7,031 nucleotides of DNA from Deltaproteobacteria bacterium (GTDB lineage Bacteria; Desulfobacterota; Binatia; UBA9968). The notes beneath the pieces were generated by a model. It was not told where the DNA came from. It ran no database searches and saw nothing but the letters and a program-made list of their open reading frames with translations. Location: contig JAHFAP010000165.1 of the NCBI GenBank assembly GCA_023250495.1, positions 1 through 7,031 of the forward strand, read 5' to 3'. How positions within the stretch are numbered: position 1 is the stretch's first letter; each line of letters opens with the position of its first letter. The position numbers were made by a program, and so were the translations under genes. Of this stretch, positions 1-5,245 are shown in pieces.

Positions 1-1
1 T

Positions 2-118
2 TCTCAAGACGGGAACTCTCTCCTGAGCAGCATCGCGGCCACTTTATGGTTCCTCTATCCTGATTCTTACGAGGAGAAGCTGGCGCCGCTCAGGCCTTAC
101 TTCTTCAGCGAAATCTGA
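2..118 (+). CDS. C-terminal end of an unrecognised protein (partial, 5' end outside window)
   Basis: An open frame enters from the left edge and runs for 38 codons to a TGA at 116-118, ending in ...PLRPYFFSEI. Most third positions are G or C, and the peptide has a natural mix of hydrophobic and charged residues (LWFLYPDSYEEKLAPL), so I read it as the tail of a real gene and not as noise. It overlaps the 3' end of the minus-strand DUF192 gene by 22 bp in a tail-to-tail arrangement, and no terminator hairpin is visible between them. There is too little sequence to name a family. The main alternative is a chance open frame, since only 38 codons are visible. Confidence 0.5.
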   Translation, partial: SQDGNSLLSSIAATLWFLYPDSYEEKLAPLRPYFFSEI

Positions 119-519
119 TCTAGCGATATCCCTTCGAAGCGCACGGCATCGCCCACGTCGATCCCTTGGCGCCTGGCAAGGCCTCCCCTGATCTCAAGCA
201 CGAACTGGCTGGGCGTTTCTACGGACCGGGTTGTCGTCGAGAATGGCACCGCGCCGTAGACGATCCCGGCGATCCTCATGTTGCTTCCAATAAAGATCAT
301 GTCCAAAGAAATCGGCGTGTTCTTCATCCAGAAGGTTTGTGCGCCTTCAGCGGGAAACAGAAACAGCATGCCCTGATCGTCGCCCAGCTCGCGGCGGTAC
401 TGCAGCCCCAGCTCTCTCTTGGCCGGGGTATCGGCAACCTCTACGCGCACCGCGTACTCTTTGCCGCTTTTGGTCGAGACGATCACGCGGGGATCGGACC
501 GGCAGCCAAACAGGCTCAC
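97..519 (-). CDS. DUF192 family lipoprotein
   Basis: DUF192 (COG1430) proteins are small, widespread beta-rich proteins, often exported; their biochemical role is not established. Numbering from the GTG at 519, the hallmarks are a GL-x-R-type segment followed by GMLFLF (about 36-55), the signature FWMKNTPISLDMIFI (63-77), and a C-terminal VLEIRGG plus GIDVGDAVRF (about 107-128). Length is typical. Cys6 sits in a lipobox (LFGC), and the reading frame stays open upstream of the GTG. That upstream stretch encodes a basic n-region and a hydrophobic core, so the real protein almost certainly starts further up and is exported and lipidated. No ATG, GTG or TTG exists in that extension, so 519 is the only conventional start, but it would cut the signal peptide off. 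Neither start has a visible Shine-Dalgarno sequence. The gene lies about 100 bp after the Fe-S oxidoreductase stop, in the same frame, and is probably cotranscribed with it. Confidence 0.85.
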   Translation of the reverse strand: MSLFGCRSDPRVIVSTKSGKEYAVRVEVADTPAKRELGLQYRRELGDDQGMLFLFPAEGAQTFWMKNTPISLDMIFIGSNMRIAGIVYGAVPFSTTTRSVETPSQFVLEIRGGLARRQGIDVGDAVRFEGISLDQISLKK

Positions 520-588
520 TGCCAGCGGCAGGAGACAAACGGCCGCGAACCTGGCACGGAAACGACTTGTCTTTAGATTAAGTCTAAT
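520..588 (-). other. Upstream in-frame extension encoding the missing lipoprotein signal peptide
   Basis: In frame with the DUF192 gene, codons between the preceding TAA (616-618) and the GTG at 519 read ...KTSRFRARF followed by AAVCLLPLAVSLFGC. This is a basic n-region, a hydrophobic core and a lipobox cysteine. The only start-like codons in frame are ATA, ATC, ATT (586-588) and CTG. ATT, as used by infC, is a possible rare start. The other explanations are a sequencing or assembly indel, or a start lost by mutation. The coordinates given assume the ATT. Confidence 0.5.
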
Positions 589-615
589 ACGACGATCAGG
601 TTTGATGGGTATGCC

Positions 616-2610
616 TTATTTTCGTAGATTATTTGCCACAATCTCGGCGATGTCTAAAATCTCGGGCGCAGACTGTTCATCCTGCGCCGCCTCTTCGGTG
701 AACATGCGCATGCAGAAGGGGCAACCTGTCGCCACGGTTCGCGCCCCTATCCCTTTAAGCTCGCGGTAGCGATTGGAAGCAACCCGCTCCCGGCCGCGCT
801 CTTCTTCCTTCCAGAACTGGGCGCCTCCTGCTCCACAGCAAAAACTGTTGCTTCGGTTTCGAGCGGGCTCGGTCAGCTTGACGCCCACGGATTCGATCAC
901 CTGGCGTGGCTCATCGAAAATCCCATTGTGCCTCCCCAGGTAGCACGGATCATGATAGGTGGCGGCGCCGTCTGAGTTTGGCCGGAGACTCAATTTTTTT
1001 GCCTTGATCAGCTCGTTGATAAACTCGCTGTGATGCTTGACGACATAGTTGCCGCCGAGCTGAGGGTACTCGTTCCGCAGGGTGTGGAGACAGTGCGGGC
1101 AGGTCGTGACAACAAGCTCAGGCTTGAGGGCATTCAGGGTCTCGACATTTTCTGCGGCAAGCTGAGAGAAGAGATATTCATTGCCGGCCCGGCGCGCCGC
1201 ATCGCCGGTGCACTTCTCCTGCAGGCCGAGCACGGCCCAGTTCACCCCGGCGGCATTCAAGATCTCGGCCATGCTGCGCGCGATCTTCTGGGCGCGAGGA
1301 TCGAAGGAAGCCGCGCATCCTACCCAGTAGAGGACGTTGGGACGAGAGTTCTGCTCAACCGTGGGAACTGCAAAGGGAAGATTTTGGGTCCACTCCAGAC
1401 GGCTTTCGTGCGCCATCCCCCATGGATTCCCCACTTGCTCCATGCCGCCGAAGGCCTTCTTGAGGGCGTTCGGAAACTCAGCCTGCATCAGCACTCTCTC
1501 GCGCCGGACATCTATGATGTGGAGCATCTGCTCGTTGCCCACCGGACAAACTTCAACACAAGCGTTGCAGGTCGTGCAGGCCCAGGTCGCCTCCTCATTC
1601 AGGGCGAAATCCAGCAGCGGCCGCGGACTCTCTTTACCGGCGCTGAATTCGCGGCGGATGCGGTTCAGCTCATAGCGTTCGTTGATGAGAATCGCCGCCG
1701 GACTTAAAGCCTTGCCGGTAACGTAAGCCGGGCAAACTTCCTGGCAGCGGTTGCACATAATGCAACTGTACGCATCCAACAGCCGCGGCCAGGGGAGCTC
1801 TTCTAACTTGGCCGCTCCAAAAGACTCTTCCTTCTCGAAATCCATCGGCTCCAGCGCGCCCGGGTTCTTCTTCTTCAGCGCCAGATTGATCGGGGCCATG
1901 AGGAGGTGGATGTGCTTGGAGCGAGGAAAATAGGGGAGGAAAAGCAGGATGGAACCCAATGCGCCCCACCAGAAGAGATGCTCGAGAGCTATAACTGCGC
2001 TCTGATTCGCGCCTGCAAAGATCGCGGCGAAGGCGGAGCCGACGGGCTGATAAGGATCGACTCCCTCCTCAGCGAGCTGGGCCGACTTGGAGAGCAGGCG
2101 GCTGCCCACATGGATGAAAATAAAAACCGCGACGATAGTTGAGTCTCTGAGGATGCCTGCCCTTGCATCCTCATGCAGCGGGACATTGGAGGCAAAGACA
2201 AAATCCTGGGGTTGCGCTAGAAAGCGGCGGAGCGCCAGTCCCAGAATCCCGACAAGCACTCCCGTTGTGAGGAGATCAGCAACCAGATTGAACGGGTTCC
2301 ATACGGTCCCTCGCGCGCGGAACGGGAAGAATCCTTCCAAGGTATCGACGACATTCACGAGGAAGTAATAGACAAATCCATAAAAGACGAGCGCGTGAAG
2401 CACGGAGATCAGCGGCCGTCTTTTAAACACAGTCCTTTGGCTGAGGACGGTCCAAAGGGCATGGAGGACGCGCTCGGGCAAATGGTCGAAGCGGTCTTCA
2501 GGTTTTCCGCGCCGGATCGTCTTGTAGACCTCGTAGAAGCCGGTGCCCGCAAAATAGAGCGAGCCAAAGGCAAGAGCTAGAAAGAGAATCTTTTCTATGG
2601 TCGTAAGCAC
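616..2610 (-). CDS. Membrane-bound Fe-S oxidoreductase (NarI-like membrane domain + HdrD-like domains), probable quinone-linked electron-transfer protein
   Basis: A 664-residue fusion. The N-terminal ~230 residues carry about five membrane segments (near 7-27, 68-90, 108-128, 157-172, 205-227) like the cytochrome b subunit of nitrate reductase, with histidines (for example H72, H167, H211) that could ligate heme. A ferredoxin-type domain follows, with two 4Fe-4S motifs: C283/C286/C289/C293 and C345/C348/C351/C355. Then come two cysteine-rich CCG domains of the heterodisulfide reductase HdrD type: C432, C467 and CPHC 504-507, then C556, CC 591-592 and CPFC 630-633. All cluster residues look intact. 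Relatives often sit near etfAB and are proposed to pass electrons from electron-transfer flavoprotein to (mena)quinone. No etf gene is in this window, so the donor is inferred. The start is a GTG with an in-frame TAA four codons upstream; GAGGAG lies rather far upstream (16 nt). It lies 61 bp after the IclR gene, probably in one operon. Confidence 0.9.
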   Translation of the reverse strand: MLTTIEKILFLALAFGSLYFAGTGFYEVYKTIRRGKPEDRFDHLPERVLHALWTVLSQRTVFKRRPLISVLHALVFYGFVYYFLVNVVDTLEGFFPFRARGTVWNPFNLVADLLTTGVLVGILGLALRRFLAQPQDFVFASNVPLHEDARAGILRDSTIVAVFIFIHVGSRLLSKSAQLAEEGVDPYQPVGSAFAAIFAGANQSAVIALEHLFWWGALGSILLFLPYFPRSKHIHLLMAPINLALKKKNPGALEPMDFEKEESFGAAKLEELPWPRLLDAYSCIMCNRCQEVCPAYVTGKALSPAAILINERYELNRIRREFSAGKESPRPLLDFALNEEATWACTTCNACVEVCPVGNEQMLHIIDVRRERVLMQAEFPNALKKAFGGMEQVGNPWGMAHESRLEWTQNLPFAVPTVEQNSRPNVLYWVGCAASFDPRAQKIARSMAEILNAAGVNWAVLGLQEKCTGDAARRAGNEYLFSQLAAENVETLNALKPELVVTTCPHCLHTLRNEYPQLGGNYVVKHHSEFINELIKAKKLSLRPNSDGAATYHDPCYLGRHNGIFDEPRQVIESVGVKLTEPARNRSNSFCCGAGGAQFWKEEERGRERVASNRYRELKGIGARTVATGCPFCMRMFTEEAAQDEQSAPEILDIAEIVANNLRK

Positions 2611-2671
2611 AGCCGGATCTCGTTAGCTCCTCGGATGCCGACGGAAGGAAGAACCGCTAGGGCTGGCCCGG

Positions 2672-3448
2672 CTAGCGCTGGTAGCCGAGGCGGTTGGAGA
2701 GTTGGCTTCCTCCGTTAGTAATCAGCGGCACAATCTCCTTTTCGATGCGTTGCGGAGTCAAACGGTGCGCCGGTCCGGCGATCGTGAGACTTCCAACCAG
2801 GCTGCGAGTATAGTCGCGGATCGGCACCGCGACCGCCATCACCTCCTCCATGAACTCCCCGTTATCCGTAGCATACCCGGCCGCGCTGATCTCCTTGAGC
2901 TGGCGTAAAAGCAGCTCGCGGTCAACGATCGTTTTATCCGTGTACCGCGGCAACTTTTCTGGGAGGCTCTTGCTCAAAGCCTCGCCCGACTCAAACGCCA
3001 GATGCACCTTTCCCGGGGCCGTGCAATGCAGCGGCAGAGTTCGCCCGATCAACGACACCACGCGTACTGGATTTTCCGGCTCCACGAAATCGAGAGGGAC
3101 GATCGCCGGCCCCTTCTTCACAGCGACATAACAGCTTTCGTTGGCGGACCTCGCCAGCTCCTGCAGCGTAGCCTTGGCCTGGAGGAGAAAGCCCATCTGA
3201 TTCAAATAGATCTGGCCCAGTTGAAGGCACTTGAGCCCGAGGCGATAGTTTTCCGTCGCTTTGTTCTGCTCGATATAACCGCGCGCCTCCAGCGTGGCGA
3301 GCAGACGAAAAATATTATTTTTGTGCAGCTTCAACCTCTTGCTTAACTCCGTCACGCCGATCTCATCCACGTTCCCGGTAAATTGCTCCAGGACATCGAG
3401 GGCATGCGACACAGACTGGATTGCGTAGTTGGCCTTTTCTCGCCGCAC
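2672..3448 (-). CDS. IclR-family transcriptional regulator
   Basis: A 258-residue protein with the two-domain IclR layout. The N-terminal winged helix-turn-helix covers about 8-70, beginning YAIQSVSHALDVLEQF, with a recognition region around 40-60 (LHKNNIFRLLATLEARGYIE). The C-terminal effector domain has the characteristic LHCTAPGKVHLAF (140-152) and GEFMEEVMAVAVPI (about 187-200). IclR regulators bind small acids or aromatic or acyl metabolites and commonly control the adjacent catabolic operon, and often themselves. The start is a GTG preceded by an excellent ribosome site (GGAGGAAAGAGGAAAGATA directly upstream). It is followed 61 bp later by the Fe-S oxidoreductase, its most likely target besides its own promoter. 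The ligand cannot be told from sequence. Confidence 0.93.
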   Translation of the reverse strand: MRREKANYAIQSVSHALDVLEQFTGNVDEIGVTELSKRLKLHKNNIFRLLATLEARGYIEQNKATENYRLGLKCLQLGQIYLNQMGFLLQAKATLQELARSANESCYVAVKKGPAIVPLDFVEPENPVRVVSLIGRTLPLHCTAPGKVHLAFESGEALSKSLPEKLPRYTDKTIVDRELLLRQLKEISAAGYATDNGEFMEEVMAVAVPIRDYTRSLVGSLTIAGPAHRLTPQRIEKEIVPLITNGGSQLSNRLGYQR

Positions 3449-3483
3449 TATCTTTCCTCTTTCCTCCGGAAAAAGTCAGACAC

Positions 3484-3509
3484 GCGCCCGTAGGTATTAT
3501 ACAGGGCGC
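3484..3509 (-). promoter_or_regulatory. Candidate promoter -10 inside a GC-rich inverted repeat (IclR gene)
   Basis: On the minus strand a perfect TATAAT (3496-3501) lies about 48 bp upstream of the IclR GTG. It is flanked by exact 6-bp inverted arms, GCGCCC and GGGCGC (3484-3489 and 3504-3509). No good -35 is seen 16-18 bp upstream. A protein bound across the arms would cover the -10, so autoregulation by IclR is a reasonable inference. No binding is shown. Confidence 0.45.
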
Positions 3510-3515
3510 CAGCAG

Positions 3516-3556
3516 AAAACTGTTTTAACTTATTCCGGAAGCTCGCGAGTTGTCAA
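3516..3556. promoter_or_regulatory. Cluster of short palindromes and a TTGACA box upstream of the IclR gene
   Basis: In the 125-bp gap between transaldolase and IclR there are three perfect palindromes: AAAAC-T-GTTTT (3516-3526), TTCCGGAA (3533-3540) and CTCGCGAG (3542-3549). A minus-strand TTGACA (3551-3556) follows; its best -10 partner is only TAAGTT (18-bp spacing). These are candidate operators. No rho-independent terminator for the transaldolase gene is visible here, so read-through into the IclR gene is possible. Confidence 0.3.
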
Positions 3557-3573
3557 ATTCCCATTAGACGAAG

Positions 3574-4227
3574 CTATTTGAATTTGGTCGGGACCTTGTC
3601 CCAGTCCTTGAGGAACTTTTCGATCCCAATGTCGGTCAAGGGATGTTGCGTCAATTGTTTGATCACGGCAAAAGGCATCGTTGCCACATGCGCCCCCATG
3701 AGGGCCGCCGTCAAGACGTGGATCGGGTTGCGGATGCTCGCTACCAGGACCTCGGTGGGAAAATTGTAGTTGGCAAATATCTTCAGGATCTGGCCGATGA
3801 GATCCATGCCGCTCTGGGATATGTCATCGAGGCGGCCGACAAACGGGCTGACGTAGGCCGCGCCCGCCTTGGCTGCGAGAAGCGCCTGGACCGGCGAAAA
3901 ACAGAGGGTGACATTGGTCTTGATGCCCCTCTCTTTCAAAAGTCGAACCGCCTTCAATCCCTCGGCGGTCAGAGGGACCTTGACGAGCACGTTCTTGCCG
4001 TAGCGCATGAGATCTTCGCCTTCCCGCGCCATGCCGGCGGCATCCGGGCTCACCGTCTCAAGACTGATGGGTCCGGAGACCAAAGAGCAGATCTCGCTTA
4101 CCACCTCTTTGAAGCCGCGCCCGGTCTTTGCGATCAGCGAGGGGTTGGTGGTCACGCCGTCGATGAGGCCGAGGCTGTGAGCCTCACGGATTTCTTGGAT
4201 GTCCGCGGTATCGATAAAAAATTTCAT
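3574..4227 (-). CDS. tal: Transaldolase (short TalC/MipB-type)
   Basis: A 217-residue TIM-barrel aldolase that would move a dihydroxyacetone unit between sugar phosphates in the non-oxidative pentose phosphate pathway. Visible motifs are FIDTAD (4-9, Asp6), TTNPS (26-30, Asn28), the Schiff-base lysine Lys83 in VLVKVPL, NVTLCFS (105-111), SPFVGRLDD (127-135, Arg132) and SIRNP. Within this family, transaldolases carry Glu and Phe where fructose-6-phosphate aldolases carry Gln and Tyr. Here these positions are Glu57 (SLETVS) and Phe129 (SPFVGR), so transaldolase is the better call. Length is right for the short subfamily. The ATG has AAGGAG 8 nt upstream. It is the first gene of the minus-strand series, divergent from the Rrf2 regulator. 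Confidence 0.95.
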   Translation of the reverse strand: MKFFIDTADIQEIREAHSLGLIDGVTTNPSLIAKTGRGFKEVVSEICSLVSGPISLETVSPDAAGMAREGEDLMRYGKNVLVKVPLTAEGLKAVRLLKERGIKTNVTLCFSPVQALLAAKAGAAYVSPFVGRLDDISQSGMDLIGQILKIFANYNFPTEVLVASIRNPIHVLTAALMGAHVATMPFAVIKQLTQHPLTDIGIEKFLKDWDKVPTKFK

Positions 4228-4249
4228 GGGCTCAGCTCCTTAGAATAGT

Positions 4250-4278
4250 TATTTACCACTGTTTCAAACAATTGCCAA
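4250..4278 (-). promoter_or_regulatory. Candidate sigma70-type promoter for the transaldolase gene
   Basis: On the minus strand TTGGCA (4273-4278, 5 of 6 to consensus) is followed after 17 bp by TAAATA (4250-4255, weak -10). It lies about 23 bp upstream of the transaldolase ATG, just before the AAGGAG ribosome site. It is judged only by match and spacing. Confidence 0.35.
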
Positions 4279-4305
4279 TGAAATTTTCTCCGCTCGTTCA
4301 CCCGC

Positions 4306-4335
4306 TTGACCTTTTTGGGCCAGAATGTGTAAAGA
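4306..4335 (+). promoter_or_regulatory. Candidate promoter for the Rrf2 regulator, implying a near-leaderless transcript
   Basis: TTGACC (4306-4311, 5 of 6) is followed after 18 bp by TAAAGA (4330-4335, 3 of 6). If used, transcription would start within a few bases of the ATG at 4344, which has no recognisable ribosome site in front of it. Those two facts agree with each other, but the -10 is poor. Confidence 0.3.
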
Positions 4336-4343
4336 TTGTTGCC

Positions 4344-4778
4344 ATGAAAGTCGGCTCCAAAGGATACTACGGGCTTCTAGCGCTGACTGACTTGGTCCAG
4401 AACACCAGGGGGCGACAGCTCGTTCAGGTGAAGGAGATTGCGCGACGCCAGAGAATTCCTGAGGAGTATCTCGGCCAGATCATGGTGCTGCTCAAGCGCG
4501 CCAACTTGGTGCATGGAGCCAGAGGCCCGGGCGGCGGCTACCGCCTCGCCCGCGCTGCCGAAAGCATCAGCGTGGCCGAAGTCTTGAAGGCGCTGGAAGG
4601 GCCTCTCATGGGAGTCGACCTGAGGAACCCGAGAGACCGCTTGGCAAGCCCTCCAGCCGCGCAAAGGCTCATCGAGGCCTGGACGCGGGCGGTGGAAACA
4701 GCCGAGAAAATGCTTGAAGAAGTGAGCGTCGCCGACCTCTGCAGGCCCGACGACAGAAGCCAGATGTACTACATCTAA
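4344..4778 (+). CDS. Rrf2-family transcriptional regulator lacking the Fe-S cysteines
   Basis: A 144-residue protein with the Rrf2 pattern: N-terminal MKVGSKGYYGLLALTDL, a helix-turn-helix around 27-50 (VKEIARRQRIPEEYLGQIM), a glycine-rich wing GPGGGYRLAR (61-70), then ISVAEVLKALEG and the frequent C-terminal ending MYYI. In IscR/NsrR-type members three cysteines between about 90 and 105 hold an Fe-S cluster. Here that stretch (GPLMGVDLRNPRDRLASP) has none, and the only cysteine is Cys133. It is therefore probably a cluster-free, CymR-like regulator; its targets are unknown. An upstream TTG at 4272 keeps the frame open, but the added residues do not resemble the family, and the ATG at 4344 begins exactly where family proteins begin. 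It is divergent from transaldolase. Confidence 0.9.
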   Translation: MKVGSKGYYGLLALTDLVQNTRGRQLVQVKEIARRQRIPEEYLGQIMVLLKRANLVHGARGPGGGYRLARAAESISVAEVLKALEGPLMGVDLRNPRDRLASPPAAQRLIEAWTRAVETAEKMLEEVSVADLCRPDDRSQMYYI

Positions 4779-4784
4779 ATCAAT

Positions 4785-4830
4785 TTTGAATTTTGAGTGT
4801 TGAATTTTGAATTTGGGATTTCAATTCAAA
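4785..4830. repeat. AT-rich low-complexity patch with direct and inverted repeats
   Basis: TTGAATTTTGA occurs twice (4786-4796 and 4800-4810), and TTTGAATT (4785-4792) has an exact inverted copy AATTCAAA (4823-4830). The patch starts right after the Rrf2 stop and ends at the intI fragment, so it marks a junction between ordinary chromosome and integron remnant. Its composition is much more AT-rich than both sides. Confidence 0.6.
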
Positions 4831-4831
4831 C

Positions 4832-4957
4832 CATGGCTACCACATCAGGGCGGTTCAGGAGCTGCTAGGCCACCGGGACGTAAAGACTACAATGATTTAT
4901 ACGCACGTTCTGAACCGAGGCGGCCGAGGGGTGAATAGCCCCGCTGATCGACTATGA
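4832..4957 (+). pseudogene. intI: Integron integrase (IntI) C-terminal fragment
   Basis: Forty-one codons in one frame end at TGA (4955-4957). The start GYHIRAVQELLGHRDV corresponds to the conserved IntI stretch GYDIRTVQELLGHxDV. It continues KTTMIYTHVLNRGG and then RGVNSPADRL, which is the IntI C-terminus. The third catalytic residue His (CAC, 4871-4873) and the nucleophilic Tyr (TAT, 4898-4900) are present with the IntI spacing of nine residues. Everything N-terminal is missing, including the first catalytic Arg, the HxxR pair and the integron-specific extra helix; the homology stops at the AT-rich patch. A product could not recombine DNA. The conserved residues and intact frame suggest the truncation is fairly recent or was a clean deletion. 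A general phage integrase is less likely, because the MIYTHVL...GV.SP tail is typical of IntI. Confidence 0.85.
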
Positions 4958-5058
4958 TGGTTGGATCTTGAGCTGGCGGAGCGCTGCGTATCGCCGCTGT
5001 GCTCTGTCGAAGAGTTGAGTGAGCGGTTGCGGGGCAACGCCAGCGAGCGTCGGCCGAG

Positions 5059-5090
5059 ATAGGCTGCGGGCGGTTAGGGAAATAGGCTGC
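5059..5090 (+). repeat. Direct repeats ATAGGCTGC flanking a GTTAGGG core-like box (possible attI or decayed attC)
   Basis: ATAGGCTGC occurs at 5059-5067 and 5082-5090, 23 bp apart, with GTTAGGG (5073-5079; six of seven positions fit GTTRRRY) between them. attI sites combine a core box with direct IntI-binding repeats, so an attI relic is conceivable. Alternatively GGGCAAC (5032-5038) and GTTAGGG could be the outer boxes of a worn attC. The evidence is weak either way. Confidence 0.25.
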
Positions 5091-5123
5091 TCAATCCGGC
5101 GGTGTTTCGCGGCCAGCAGGTTG

Positions 5124-5152
5124 TTGACATGTTGAAGTAGCTAGCGGATATT
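5124..5152 (+). promoter_or_regulatory. Candidate cassette promoter (Pc-like)
   Basis: A perfect -35 TTGACA (5124-5129), a 17-bp spacer and GATATT (5147-5152, 4 of 6) form one of the best sigma70-type matches in the window. It points towards the cassettes, with a predicted start near 5159, about 80 bp before the first cassette gene. It sits where an external cassette promoter would be needed in this layout. Confidence 0.5.
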
Positions 5153-5161
5153 GCAACCGAT

Positions 5162-5245
5162 TCGGATTTGATTGGTGGAGCCGTGTTAGGAGATAGGCCG
5201 ACCGGCATTTGTCGCGTCCTAAAGCGGCTCACCTATTAGTTATGT
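5162..5245 (+). other. attC-like recombination site at the left edge of cassette 1 (R'' box degenerate)
   Basis: The outer stem arms are GGT-g-GAGCCG (5174-5183) and CGGCTCACC (5225-5233), with one unpaired base (5177) in the left arm. An inner TTAGGA/TCCTAA pair follows (5186-5191/5217-5222). Five-base spacers flank the stem (5169-5173, 5234-5238), and the R' core is GTTATGT (5239-5245). The expected R'' box ending in AAC should lie at 5162-5168 but is not recognisable. R' is confirmed as a cassette boundary because it is the exact complement of ACATAAC at the other end of the cassette. Confidence 0.7.

Larger units (their letters stand above)
4958..5161. other. Non-coding spacer between intI remnant and first attC
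   Basis: No open frame of useful length is visible on either strand. The stretch holds a small hairpin (GTTGC/GCAAC, 5026-5038), a pair of 9-bp direct repeats around a core-like GTTAGGG, and a good promoter (separate entries). In an inverted integron this is where attI and the cassette promoter would be expected. It could equally hold the decayed end of a lost cassette. Confidence 0.5.

Noticed and set aside
166..576. Plus-strand open frame opposite the DUF192 gene
   Set aside because: The DUF192 signature on the minus strand is unmistakable; the plus frame has no recognisable features.
1030..1707. A 225-codon plus-strand open frame inside the Fe-S oxidoreductase
   Set aside because: It is a shadow of the minus-strand gene, whose cysteine motifs are intact throughout this stretch.
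3574..4227. Naming the gene fructose-6-phosphate aldolase
   Set aside because: Glu57 and Phe129 occupy positions that are Gln and Tyr in that enzyme, so transaldolase fits better.
3643..4248. A 201-codon plus-strand open frame opposite transaldolase
   Set aside because: It is antisense to a clearly conserved transaldolase and its translation shows no recognisable family or natural composition.
4272..4343. Upstream TTG start for the Rrf2 regulator
   Set aside because: The extra 24 residues do not resemble the family, and the segment contains the likely promoter.
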